Below are positions 8,517-16,820 of a DNA stretch of 64,000 nt, piece after piece. The translations under genes and the position numbers were made by a program. The notes under the pieces were generated by a model. It searched no databases. It had not been told where the DNA came from and was given only the letters and a program-made list of their open reading frames with translations. Each line of letters begins with the position of its first letter. The first letter of the stretch is position 1. The stretch comes from Salmonella bongori NCTC 12419 (lineage in GTDB: Bacteria > Pseudomonadota > Gammaproteobacteria > Enterobacterales > Enterobacteriaceae). The stretch lies in contig NC_015761.1 of the NCBI RefSeq assembly GCF_000252995.1, positions 1,054,001 through 1,118,000 of the forward strand, given 5' to 3'.

Positions 8517-9413
8517 ATGTGCCAGCGTGCGATCGCCAATATTGATATCAGTAAAGAGTATGACGAAAGTATGGGCAGTAACGATGTGCATTATCAGTCG
8601 TTTGCTCGCATGGCGGACTTCTTTGGTCGTGATATGCAGGCGCATCGCCACGACCAGTTTTTTCAAATGCACTTTCTTGATACCGGGCAGATTGAGCTAC
8701 AGCTCGACGATCACCGTTATTCAGTACAGGCACCGCTATTTGTGCTAACGCCGCCCTCGGTGCCACATGCTTTTATCACCGAATCGGATAGCGATGGTCA
8801 CGTTCTGACCGTGCGTGAAGAGCTGGTTTGGCCGTTGTTGGAGGTGCTTTATCCTGGTACCAGAGAGGCCTTCGGCCTACCGGGAATTTGTCTGTCACTG
8901 GCGGATAAACCCAACGAGCTGGCGGCGCTCAAACATTACTGGCAGCTTATTGAGCGGGAATCCACGGAGCAACTGGCTGGCTGCGAGCATACTTTGGTGT
9001 TGCTGGCGCAGAGCGTATTTACCTTGCTATTGCGTAATGCGAAGCTTGATGATCACGCCGCAACCGGAATGCGCGGTGAATTGAAACTCTTTCAACGCTT
9101 TACTTTGTTGATTGATAACCACTTCCACCAGCACTGGACGGTGCCGGACTATGCCTGTGAGCTGCATATTACCGAATCGCGTCTGACCGATATCTGCCGC
9201 CGTTTTGCTAATCGTCCGCCTAAGCGCCTGATTTTTGACCGGCAATTACGTGAGGCGAAACGGCTGCTGCTTTTTTCCGACAATGCTGTCAATGAGATAG
9301 CCTGGCAATTAGGTTTTAAAGATCCGGCTTATTTCGCCCGTTTCTTTAATCGCCTTGCCGGCTGTTCTCCCTCGCAGTTTCGCCAACGTGAAGTTCCCTC
9401 TTTCCTCAACTAA
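8517..9413 (+). CDS. hpaA: HpaA, AraC-family activator of hpaBC
   Basis: A 298-residue AraC/XylS regulator. The N-terminal cupin-like sensing domain (AHRHDQFFQMHFLDTGQIEL) covers about residues 30-110. The C-terminal pair of helix-turn-helix motifs covers about 190-290, including ITESRLTDICRRF and VNEIAWQLGFKDPAYFARFFNRLAGCSP. In E. coli W, HpaA activates the monooxygenase genes in response to 4-hydroxyphenylacetate. The start follows a good SD (gaggag) 9 bases after hpaX. In E. coli hpaBC follow hpaA; here they lie on the far side of hpaR. Confidence 0.92.
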   Translation: MCQRAIANIDISKEYDESMGSNDVHYQSFARMADFFGRDMQAHRHDQFFQMHFLDTGQIELQLDDHRYSVQAPLFVLTPPSVPHAFITESDSDGHVLTVREELVWPLLEVLYPGTREAFGLPGICLSLADKPNELAALKHYWQLIERESTEQLAGCEHTLVLLAQSVFTLLLRNAKLDDHAATGMRGELKLFQRFTLLIDNHFHQHWTVPDYACELHITESRLTDICRRFANRPPKRLIFDRQLREAKRLLLFSDNAVNEIAWQLGFKDPAYFARFFNRLAGCSPSQFRQREVPSFLN

Positions 9414-9426
9414 GAAGAGTAAAAAC

Positions 9427-10365
9427 ATGATGAAAAACAGCGTCGCTATGCTGGCGGTTGGTATGTTGGCGCAAAGCCACCTTGCCAATGCTGCCGGGGC
9501 TCCTGCGCCTCAAGAGATAAAAATGGTTTTACTGGGCACCAAAGGCGGGCCTTCTTTGCTCAATACGGCCAGACTCCCGCAGGCCACGGCGCTCACTATC
9601 GGCGATAGAGTATGGCTGATAGATGCCGGCTATGGTGCAAGTCTGCAACTGGTGAAGAGTGGAATTCCACTGCGTAATATTAATACTATTTTGCTCACCC
9701 ATCTGCACAGCGATCATATTCTGGATTACCCTTCCGTGCTGATGAACGCCTGGGCGAGCGGTCTGAAAGACCATACCATACAGGTTTATGGCCCGCCGGG
9801 GACACAGGCGATGACGAAGGCCATCTGGAACGTCTTTGACAGGGATATCACGCTGCGTATGGAAGAAGAAGGAAAACCCGATCCGCGCACACTGGTTAAG
9901 GCGACAGATATCGAACAAGGCGTCATCTATAAAGATGAACAGGTGACAATAAGCGCGCTAAAAGTGCCTCATTCGCCCTTCCCGGACGGGGAGGCGTTCG
10001 CTTACCGTTTTGATACCCAGGACAAACGAATTGTTTTCTCTGGCGACACGTCGTATTTTCCACCGCTTGCAACCTTTGCCCAAGGGGCGGATATCCTGGT
10101 CCATGAGGCGGTGCATGTTCCGTCGGTGGCAAAACTGGCTGACAGTATTGGCAACGGAAAAACGCTAGCCAAAGCAATTGCTTCACATCACACCACGGTT
10201 GAAGATGTGGGCAAGATAGCGCGCGAGGCACACGTGAAGACTCTGGTGCTAAGTCATCTGGTGCCTGCGACGGTGGCGGATGAGGTCTGGCAACAGGAAG
10301 CTATGAAAAATTACCCGGGCACTGTCATTGTTGGTCATGACAATATGACGCTAAGTGTACCGTGA
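9427..10365 (+). CDS. Exported metallo-beta-lactamase-fold hydrolase
   Basis: A 312-residue protein with a cleavable signal peptide (MMKNSVAMLAVGMLAQ...ANA) and so probably periplasmic. The mature part is a metallo-beta-lactamase fold: THLHSDH with His92, His94, Asp96 and His97, then VFSGDTSYF with Asp207, then LSHLVPA as the last His motif. The pattern is closest to RNase Z/arylsulfatase-like MBL proteins, not to beta-lactamases. It follows hpaA by 13 bases on the same strand and likely belongs to the hpa transcript, so a role on an aromatic ester, sulfate or lactone outside the cytosol is possible but unproven. Start chosen at the first ATG of the signal peptide; the frame is open upstream. 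Confidence 0.82.
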   Translation: MMKNSVAMLAVGMLAQSHLANAAGAPAPQEIKMVLLGTKGGPSLLNTARLPQATALTIGDRVWLIDAGYGASLQLVKSGIPLRNINTILLTHLHSDHILDYPSVLMNAWASGLKDHTIQVYGPPGTQAMTKAIWNVFDRDITLRMEEEGKPDPRTLVKATDIEQGVIYKDEQVTISALKVPHSPFPDGEAFAYRFDTQDKRIVFSGDTSYFPPLATFAQGADILVHEAVHVPSVAKLADSIGNGKTLAKAIASHHTTVEDVGKIAREAHVKTLVLSHLVPATVADEVWQQEAMKNYPGTVIVGHDNMTLSVP

Positions 10366-10390
10366 ATATCAGAAAAAAGGGGTAAACCAG

Positions 10391-10412
10391 CGGACTGACG
10401 TGTGTCGGTCCG
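10391..10412 (+). terminator. Hairpin after the hpa operon
   Basis: Stem cggactgac / gtcggtccg (one G-T pair) with a gtgt loop, followed by a moderate T-rich run (ttgtgctttt). It sits 26 bases after the MBL gene and is probably the operon terminator. Confidence 0.6.
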
Positions 10413-10773
10413 TTGTGCTTTTAGTGGCCAGCGTGACGCATAAATTTTTTGTCTGAAACATTATTTTTTCTAAACACTCGTTACTGCCTTTTTCGGCGAA
10501 TAAAAGTAAGGTAATTGCGCCCTTGAAATATTACTAAATAAGAATGTCACGGATAGAATTTATACCGGATTATAAGCAATGTGTTTCTTTGTCTGCCGGC
10601 CATTAGTGATATCCTATGTACCGGCTCGTCGTTGCCAAAGTGAAAGTCAGAATAAACGACTCAAAAAATATCCGAACTGTACAATTTTTATATCAAAAAC
10701 ATTTAACTGCAAAATACTGCAAACGTACGCAAATACACTTAAGCAGTAGCATCGCTTATGCATATTTTATTTC
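10413..10773. other. AT-rich intergenic region
   Basis: About 360 bases between the end of the hpa operon and the tail of a minus-strand orphan gene. The stretch is visibly AT-rich. No ORF of convincing length, no RNA gene and no repeat was recognised. Confidence 0.5.
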
Positions 10774-11136
10774 CTAAACTTTCTTATTATCTATTTGAAT
10801 ATTTCTGGTTAAACCAAATGGGCAAACGGATACCTGACACGCAAAAGGATAATTGCACGTTTCTGGTTTAGGATTGCAGTTACCGGGGCAGTGGCTATTT
10901 TCTTTAAGCGATTTCCATAACACAGGATTAAACCTGGTAACGTTGTAAACAGTAACGGGATAAAGTTTATCGTTTATTAAGACCCCCTTATTAAAGGGTA
11001 TGATAACGCTACCCGGAGGCATGTAAACATCCGCCTGATACCATAAGGTTAATCTGAGATTTTTTAGGCTATGTATGCATGAGAACGACACTCCGGTAGT
11101 GGGGCTTATAACTGTATCAACGACCTTCCATTCCAT
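10774..11136 (-). CDS. Small cysteine-rich orphan protein, unknown function
   Basis: A 120-residue ORF that I do not recognise. It begins MEWKVVDTVISPTTGVSFSC. It has no signal peptide or membrane segment and carries seven cysteines, five clustered near the C-terminus (CPGNCNPKPETCNYPFAC...C). The central part is beta-rich (VIIPFNKGVLINDKLYPVTVYNV). A weak SD (aaaagg) precedes the ATG. Both flanks are AT-rich and gene-poor, unlike the neighbouring core genes, which suggests horizontal acquisition. Coding status is supported by an uninterrupted frame and plausible composition only. Confidence 0.5.
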   Translation of the reverse strand: MEWKVVDTVISPTTGVSFSCIHSLKNLRLTLWYQADVYMPPGSVIIPFNKGVLINDKLYPVTVYNVTRFNPVLWKSLKENSHCPGNCNPKPETCNYPFACQVSVCPFGLTRNIQIDNKKV

Positions 11137-11787
11137 TACAGAAACCTTTTAAGTGAAATAGTCAACGGTGTAAATTACATTTTTCGCAAGCCTATTCAGG
11201 ATAGATGAAAATCAGACAAGTATAACTCGTTGAAAACGATCGTTTTTTATTGACCACTCTATTTATATTGATTTTTTAATAAGTTATTTATTTTATGCTC
11301 TCATTTTGTTTACATTCTATTACATTTTTGTGTTTCGGTGTTGATGCAAATATTGGGCAGTAATGGATGTTATAGCGCTCATTTATTAAACGGTAAGTGA
11401 CTGTTGTATTTCTTATTTATAAATACCGATAGTCAGCAAACAACGCGGTACATTTTACCGGGTATTGGTATGGAAAAGGTATGTATCAACCTGCGAGTAC
11501 AAAACAGGAAAGAATATATTCTTCAGCCAATAAATAGTCGTTGATTTGGAAAAATAATCGAAACACCTAAAAAGGTGGATCTGCGGTTGGTCTTTATTTA
11601 AACGATGGGGTGCTAAATTGTGCAATAATGCATAACACGGGCGGTTTGCTGAACAGATCGCACGCACTTTAGCAGATTATATTTCTGGCGTGAGGGGCTA
11701 TGTCATGAGCGTTATGATATTTGTTGGGCGCGTACCAATCCGGGGCGGGCTGATAGCCCACCCTCAGTTTATTATCTTTCTTACTGA
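11137..11787. other. AT-rich gene-poor region upstream of the orphan gene
   Basis: About 650 bases, notably AT-rich at 11160-11420. It probably holds the orphan gene's promoter and the end of the cbpAM transcript. A hairpin at 11743-11763 (gggcgggct / agcccaccc, one mismatch) could end cbpAM transcription. Only very short ORFs (24-70 codons, for example plus-strand 11470 and minus-strand 11455-11667) occur, and none looks protein-like. Confidence 0.45.
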
Positions 11788-12093
11788 TTAGGGGTGAGGG
11801 ATAAAGCGTGAAAGGCGCCTCATCAGTAACCGGTTTTCCTCACGCAGCCGTGAATTCTCCTCCAGCAGTGTTAACGCAACTGCAATTCCCGGCCAGTCGA
11901 GCGCCAGCTCCTCTCGCAAGCGTAATGCGCGTTGTACGACGCTCACCGCACGATCGTCAAATTGCCAGTCGGCATTTTCACCGTCGTAAGGTTCAATCAC
12001 GCCAAGCCCGACAATTTCGTTCAACTCCTCCTCAGTCACGCCGGTGTACAAACAAAATTCAGTGATGGTAAAGGTGACAGTGATGCTGGTCAT
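11788..12093 (-). CDS. cbpM: CbpM, chaperone modulator of CbpA
   Basis: A 101-residue MerR-like fold protein that binds the J-domain of CbpA and blocks its co-chaperone and DNA-binding activities. The motif run TVTFTITEFCLYTGVTEEEL and the C-terminal coiled coil LLEENSRLREENRLLMRRL match the family. The start at 12093 (MTSITVTF) gives family length; an upstream in-frame ATG at 12108 lies inside cbpA. Its start overlaps the cbpA stop by one base (TAATG), so the pair is translationally coupled. Confidence 0.92.
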   Translation of the reverse strand: MTSITVTFTITEFCLYTGVTEEELNEIVGLGVIEPYDGENADWQFDDRAVSVVQRALRLREELALDWPGIAVALTLLEENSRLREENRLLMRRLSRFIPHP

Positions 12094-13013
12094 TATGCTT
12101 TCCCCCATTGCTGGCGTGGATCAAAGGACGACTGTGCGTCCGCCAGTTGTCGCCACAGGGCGGCTGTCTTTTCATCGGGTTTCGGCGGCATGACGATTTT
12201 GATGACGGCATAAAGGTCGCCGGTATGTTTTTTACTGACTAATCCTTTGCCTTTGATACGCAGCCGCTGGCCTGCCTGGCTACCCGGGGGTATGGTCAGC
12301 AAAATGTGCTCTTTAAGCGTGGGGACAGCCACTTTTGCGCCGAGTGCCGCTTCCCATGGGGCAAGCGGCACGACGATTTCCAGATCATGATTGACGATAT
12401 CAAAGAGCGGATGTGGAGCAATACGGATAACGAGCCACAAATCGCCATTCGGCGCGCCATTTTCTCCCGGTGTGCCCTGGCCTTTCAGCCTGATCCGTTG
12501 TCCGTTGCTGACGCCAGCCGGGATCTTCACATTCAACGTCCTGGGTATTTCCCGCTCCACCAGACCAAATGCGTTATAAACGGGGACGGAATAGCTAATC
12601 GTACGCGGGTGCTCAGTCAGCGTCTCTTCCAGGAAAACCGCTACTTCAATTTCGATATCATGACCGCGTGCGGCGTGGCGATGGCGCGAATGACTACCAT
12701 GCTGACCAAAGATAGACGAGAAAATATCATCAAAGTCTTCGGCGTTATAAGGCTGGCCTTCGTGCTGCTGGAACGGGCGGTTAAACTGCGGGTCGTTACG
12801 GTGTTGCCATAACTGGTCATACTCGGCGCGCCGCTGTTCATCGCTCAGCACTTCCCATGCTTCAGCGACTTCTTTGAAACGGGCTTCGGCGTCGGGTTCT
12901 TTGCTGACATCAGGATGGTACTTGCGGGCCAGTCGGCGATAGGCGGTCTTGATAGTCTTGAGATCGTCCGTCGGTTTCACGCCCATAATGGCGTAATAAT
13001 CCTTAAGTTCCAT
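12093..13013 (-). CDS. cbpA: CbpA, DnaJ-like co-chaperone and nucleoid protein
   Basis: A 306-residue type II J-protein. J-domain at about residues 5-70 with HPD at 33-35; G/F-type linker around 75-115; two C-terminal substrate-binding beta domains (VFLEETLTEHPRTISY onward and VPTLKEHILLTIPPGSQAGQRLRIKGKG). It works with DnaK and also binds curved DNA in stationary phase. The gene is upstream of and coupled to cbpM. In E. coli it is sigma-S and phosphate-starvation induced; no specific site was identified here. Confidence 0.95.
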   Translation of the reverse strand: MELKDYYAIMGVKPTDDLKTIKTAYRRLARKYHPDVSKEPDAEARFKEVAEAWEVLSDEQRRAEYDQLWQHRNDPQFNRPFQQHEGQPYNAEDFDDIFSSIFGQHGSHSRHRHAARGHDIEIEVAVFLEETLTEHPRTISYSVPVYNAFGLVEREIPRTLNVKIPAGVSNGQRIRLKGQGTPGENGAPNGDLWLVIRIAPHPLFDIVNHDLEIVVPLAPWEAALGAKVAVPTLKEHILLTIPPGSQAGQRLRIKGKGLVSKKHTGDLYAVIKIVMPPKPDEKTAALWRQLADAQSSFDPRQQWGKA

Positions 13014-13246
13014 AGCATCATCTCGCTAAATCAATACATACAGAAGGGACCCCAAAAAGGTTTCTCCACTAAGTGTAGGGTAAACCTGAACAACGCGTAT
13101 GAAAACACCAGTTATATCATTAGTAAGAATAAATTGTGGGAGAACTATTAGCAGGCTGGGTGGCGCGTCGACATAACTTTACAGGGGAAAGGTTGCCAAA
13201 ACTGCGTCAGTGGATAAGATAACTCGCGTTAAACAGTGAGGGCGCA

Positions 13247-13609
13247 ATGGCGAAACAACAACGGATGGGCTGGTGGTTTCTATGCCTTGCATGTGTCGTG
13301 GTAATGGTTTGTACCGCGCAGCGCATGGCGGGTTTGCACGCCTTGCAAATGCAAGCGACGGCCACGTCAGAGGTTGTCAGCGCCTATCCTTCAACGGATG
13401 ACGCCTCGCCGGTTACACCCTGTGAATTAAGCGCCAAATCACTATTGGCGACCCCTCCGGTACTGTTTGAGGGCGCTATCCTTGCGCTTTGTCTGCTGCT
13501 TTCCTTACTGGCGCCCGTCCGGGTCATGCGCCTGCCATTTTCGCCTCCACGTGTTATTTCCCCGCCCACCTTGAGGGTACATCTTCGATTTTGTGTCTTC
13601 CGTGAATGA
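13247..13609 (+). CDS. scsA: ScsA, suppressor of copper sensitivity, membrane protein
   Basis: A 120-residue protein with an N-terminal membrane segment (WWFLCLACVVVMVCTAQ), a short periplasmic loop with one Cys (TPCELSAKS), and a second membrane segment (GAILALCLLLSLLAPVRV). It matches Salmonella ScsA, first gene of the scsABCD locus, which confers copper and hydrogen-peroxide tolerance. scsB begins 48 bases downstream, and a small inverted repeat (ccggttattactaccgg) lies in that gap. Confidence 0.88.
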   Translation: MAKQQRMGWWFLCLACVVVMVCTAQRMAGLHALQMQATATSEVVSAYPSTDDASPVTPCELSAKSLLATPPVLFEGAILALCLLLSLLAPVRVMRLPFSPPRVISPPTLRVHLRFCVFRE

Positions 13610-13657
13610 CAGGCCGGTTATTACTACCGGTTAATGACTCATTCACGGAGAAAAAAT

Positions 13658-15544
13658 ATGATGATTTTGTTCAGGCGGATGCTGTTCTGCCTGTTATGGC
13701 TTTGGCTGCCCGTTTCCTGGGCGGCGGAAAGCGGCTGGCTGCGTTCGCCCGATAACGACCATGCCAGTATACGGCTACGTGCCGATACGTCCGCCGACGG
13801 CGAGACCCGGCTATTGCTGGATGTAAAACTGGAAAATGGCTGGAAAACCTACTGGCGTGCGCCGGGAGAAGGGGGCGTCGCGCCCTCTGTCGCCTGGAAA
13901 GGCGATATGCCGAAGGTAACCTGGTTCTGGCCAACCCCCTCGCGCTTTGATGTCGCGAATATCACCACCCAGGGATATCACAATGCGGTGACCTTTCCGA
14001 TGATTGTGCGCGGCACGCCGCCCGCAACCCTGAGCGGCGTGTTGACGTTATCAACGTGTAGTAACGTGTGCCTGCTGACCGATTACCCTTTTTCGGTGAT
14101 ACCGACCACGCAGGATGCCGATTTTGCTCATGACTATGCACGTGCGATGGGCAACGTTCCGCTACTTAGCGGGCTTACCGACTCGCTCGAGGTGGGGTAT
14201 CGGACGGGAGAACTGGTGGTTACGGCCACGCGAGCGGCGGGCTGGGCATCGCCAGAGCTCTTTATTGATACGATGGAGGACGTCGATTTTGGTAAACCTC
14301 GCCTGCACGTAGAAGGCGACCGCTTACAGGCGACGGTGCCGGTGTCAGACAGTTGGGGGGAAAAGGCGCCCGATTTGCATGACAAACTACTCACTATCGT
14401 GGTTGCCGATGGCGCTATCGCTCAGGAGAGCACACAAACCATCGGTGCTGCGCCTGCGCAAATGTTGGACAATGCGGCACTCCCTTTCTGGCAGATCGTA
14501 TTGATAGCGCTGGTTGGCGGATTAATTCTTAATTTAATGCCCTGCGTGTTGCCGGTTCTGGGTATGAAGCTTGGCGCTATCTTATTAGTAGAGAAAAAAA
14601 GCCGCTCGCACATCAGGCGACAATTTTTGGCGTCGGTCGCCGGCATTATTGCGTCGTTTATGGCTCTGGCGGCGTTCATGACACTCCTTCGCCTGTCGAA
14701 TCATGCGGTGGCCTGGGGGATCCAGTTCCAGAATGCGTGGTTTATTGGATTTATGACGTTGGTGATGTTGCTGTTTAGCGCCAGTCTGTTCGGGCTGTTT
14801 GAGTTCCGGCTTCCTTCATCCATGACCACGAAACTGGCGACTTACGGCGGCAACGGGATGGCAGGGCATTTTTGGCAGGGTGCGTTCGCGACTCTGCTGG
14901 CGACGCCTTGCAGCGCGCCGTTTCTGGGTACGGCAGTGGCCGTTGCGCTCACGGCGTCGCTGCCGACGCTCTGGGGGCTGTTTCTCGCGTTGGGGCTGGG
15001 AATGAGCGTGCCGTGGCTGCTGGTTGCGATACGGCCGGGACTGGCGCTGCGTTTACCGCGTCCCGGCCGATGGATGAATGTCCTGCGCAGAATTCTTGGT
15101 CTGATGATGCTGGGGTCAGCTATTTGGTTGGCGACACTCTTGCTGCCGCACGTAGGATTCACCGCGTCAAAGAGCGGTCAAGACCATATTCAGTGGCAAC
15201 CGTTGAGCGAACAGGCAATCCAGACAGCGCTGGCGCAACATAAGCGGGTGTTTGTGGATGTGACCGCGGACTGGTGTATTACCTGCAAAGTGAATAAATA
15301 CAATGTCCTGCAGAAAGAAGACGTGCAGGCCGCGTTGCAACAGCCGGACGTGGTGGCGTTGCGCGGAGACTGGACGCTGCCGTCCGATGACATTACTCAA
15401 TTCCTGAAAATGCGCGGTCAGGTCGCCGTTCCCTTTAACCAGGTGTATGGCCCGGGTTTACCAGAAGGAGAGGCATTACCCACCTTGCTGTCCCGCGATA
15501 CGGTATTACAAACATTAAAGAAAGCGAAAGGAATAACCCAATGA
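13658..15544 (+). CDS. scsB: ScsB, DsbD-like membrane thiol reductant transporter
   Basis: A 628-residue protein with a signal peptide, a periplasmic alpha/beta domain (about residues 25-270), a DsbD-type eight-helix core (about 285-500, with NLMPCVLPVLGMK and ATPCSAPFLGTA carrying the paired membrane cysteines), and a C-terminal thioredoxin domain with WCITC (Cys540/Cys543). It passes electrons from cytosolic thioredoxin to the periplasmic partners ScsC and ScsD. Start chosen at 13658, with SD ggag 7 bases upstream; an ATG at 13634 lacks one. It overlaps scsC by ATGA. Confidence 0.93.
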   Translation: MMILFRRMLFCLLWLWLPVSWAAESGWLRSPDNDHASIRLRADTSADGETRLLLDVKLENGWKTYWRAPGEGGVAPSVAWKGDMPKVTWFWPTPSRFDVANITTQGYHNAVTFPMIVRGTPPATLSGVLTLSTCSNVCLLTDYPFSVIPTTQDADFAHDYARAMGNVPLLSGLTDSLEVGYRTGELVVTATRAAGWASPELFIDTMEDVDFGKPRLHVEGDRLQATVPVSDSWGEKAPDLHDKLLTIVVADGAIAQESTQTIGAAPAQMLDNAALPFWQIVLIALVGGLILNLMPCVLPVLGMKLGAILLVEKKSRSHIRRQFLASVAGIIASFMALAAFMTLLRLSNHAVAWGIQFQNAWFIGFMTLVMLLFSASLFGLFEFRLPSSMTTKLATYGGNGMAGHFWQGAFATLLATPCSAPFLGTAVAVALTASLPTLWGLFLALGLGMSVPWLLVAIRPGLALRLPRPGRWMNVLRRILGLMMLGSAIWLATLLLPHVGFTASKSGQDHIQWQPLSEQAIQTALAQHKRVFVDVTADWCITCKVNKYNVLQKEDVQAALQQPDVVALRGDWTLPSDDITQFLKMRGQVAVPFNQVYGPGLPEGEALPTLLSRDTVLQTLKKAKGITQ

Positions 15545-16164
15545 AATACATTATTATTTTACTCCTGGCTCTGTTACCGACGCTGAGCATCGCCCAGGAG
15601 ACTGCGCCATTTACGCCCGATCAGCAAAAGCAGATGGAAAATCTGATCCATGCGGCATTATTTAACGATCCTGCCAGCCCGCGGATAGGTGCTAAACATC
15701 CTAAACTAACGCTGGTGAACTTTACGGATTACAACTGCCCGTACTGTAAGCAGCTCGACCCGATGCTTGAAAAGATCGTGCAAAAATATCCTGACGTCGC
15801 CGTCATTATTAAACCGTTGCCGTTTAAAGGAGAAAGTTCCGTACTGGCGGCGCGTATTGCGCTGACGACCTGGCGCGAACATCCGGAGCAGTTCCTTGCG
15901 CTTCATGAAAAACTCATGCAAAAGCGAGGCTACCATACTGACGGTAGTATCAAACAGGCGCAGGAAAAAGCAGGGAGCGCACCAGTGAATCTGGATGAAA
16001 AGAGTATGGAGACGATACGCACTAATTTGCAGCTAGCAAGGCTGGTTGGCGTGCAAGGAACGCCGGCAACGATCATAGGCGATGCGTTGGTTCCAGGGGC
16101 GGTGCCCTGGGAGACGCTGGAAAAGATAGTGAAAGAAAAACTGGCAACTGCCCATGGCGGGTAA
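15541..16164 (+). CDS. scsC: ScsC, periplasmic DsbA/DsbC-like thiol oxidoreductase
   Basis: A 207-residue thioredoxin-fold protein with a signal peptide (MKYIIILLLALLPTLSIAQ). The active site is NCPYCKQ (Cys66/Cys69), and the cis-Pro loop is GVQGTPATII. Known Salmonella ScsC binds copper and protects periplasmic proteins during copper and oxidative stress; ScsB keeps it reduced. It overlaps scsB by 4 bases and scsD by 11. Confidence 0.93.
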   Translation: MKYIIILLLALLPTLSIAQETAPFTPDQQKQMENLIHAALFNDPASPRIGAKHPKLTLVNFTDYNCPYCKQLDPMLEKIVQKYPDVAVIIKPLPFKGESSVLAARIALTTWREHPEQFLALHEKLMQKRGYHTDGSIKQAQEKAGSAPVNLDEKSMETIRTNLQLARLVGVQGTPATIIGDALVPGAVPWETLEKIVKEKLATAHGG

Positions 16165-16660
16165 ACGGCGGCGCTGGTTGCGCGAAGCGGTGATTTTACT
16201 GGCGATCCTTGTTGTGGTGATGGCAAGCGTGGATGTCTGGCGTGCGCCGCAGGCCCCGCCAGCGTTCGCTACTATGCCGTTACGTACGCTGGCGGGGGAG
16301 CCGATTACGCTGGCAACGTTGAGCGAAGAACGCCCCGTACTGCTCTATTTTTGGGCAAGCTGGTGTGGCGTGTGCCGCTTTACCACGCCTGCGGTTAACC
16401 GTCTGGCGGCGGAAGGGGAAAACGTCATGACGATTGCGCTCCGCTCCGGCGACGACACTGAGATTGCCCGCTGGCTGGCGCGTAAAGGAATTTCCTTTCC
16501 GGTTGTCAATGATGCGAGCGGCGACATCTCTGCTCGTTGGGAAATCAGCGTGACGCCGACACTGGTCGTGGTTTCCCAAGGCCGGGTTGTATTTACTACC
16601 AGCGGCTGGACCAGTTATTGGGGCATGAAGCTTCGATTGTGGTGGGCGAAAACGTTCTGA
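16154..16660 (+). CDS. scsD: ScsD, membrane-anchored thioredoxin-like protein
   Basis: A 168-residue TlpA/ResA-like protein. It has an N-terminal anchor (LREAVILLAILVVVMASVDVW), a periplasmic thioredoxin fold with SWCGVC (Cys71/Cys74), and a cis-Pro segment ISVTPTLVVV. It is the last gene of scsBCD and starts inside the end of scsC, so it is translated with it. The exact partner is unknown; it is presumably reduced by ScsB. Confidence 0.92.
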   Translation: MAGKRRRWLREAVILLAILVVVMASVDVWRAPQAPPAFATMPLRTLAGEPITLATLSEERPVLLYFWASWCGVCRFTTPAVNRLAAEGENVMTIALRSGDDTEIARWLARKGISFPVVNDASGDISARWEISVTPTLVVVSQGRVVFTTSGWTSYWGMKLRLWWAKTF

Positions 16661-16664
16661 ACAG

Positions 16665-16684
16665 GCGCCGGGAGTTCCCGGCGC
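16665..16684 (+). terminator. GC-rich hairpin after scsD
   Basis: A perfect 8-bp stem gcgccggg / cccggcgc with loop agtt, four bases after the scsD stop. No T-run follows, so it may act as an mRNA stabiliser or a weak terminator. Confidence 0.5.
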
Positions 16685-16820
16685 TAAAACAGGCAGCGCT
16701 TGCGGCGTAGCGGCAACATATGTTTTGTGAAAAAACACCCATTTTGCGAAATCGTTCCCGGAAAAATGATCTGTTTCTGTCACACTCAGAACGATTTGAT
16801 AACAATAAAAGGGGATAGGG

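Noticed and set aside
11455..11667. 70-codon minus-strand ORF upstream of cbpM's end
   Set aside because: No SD, no family resemblance, and composition typical of random AT-rich sequence.
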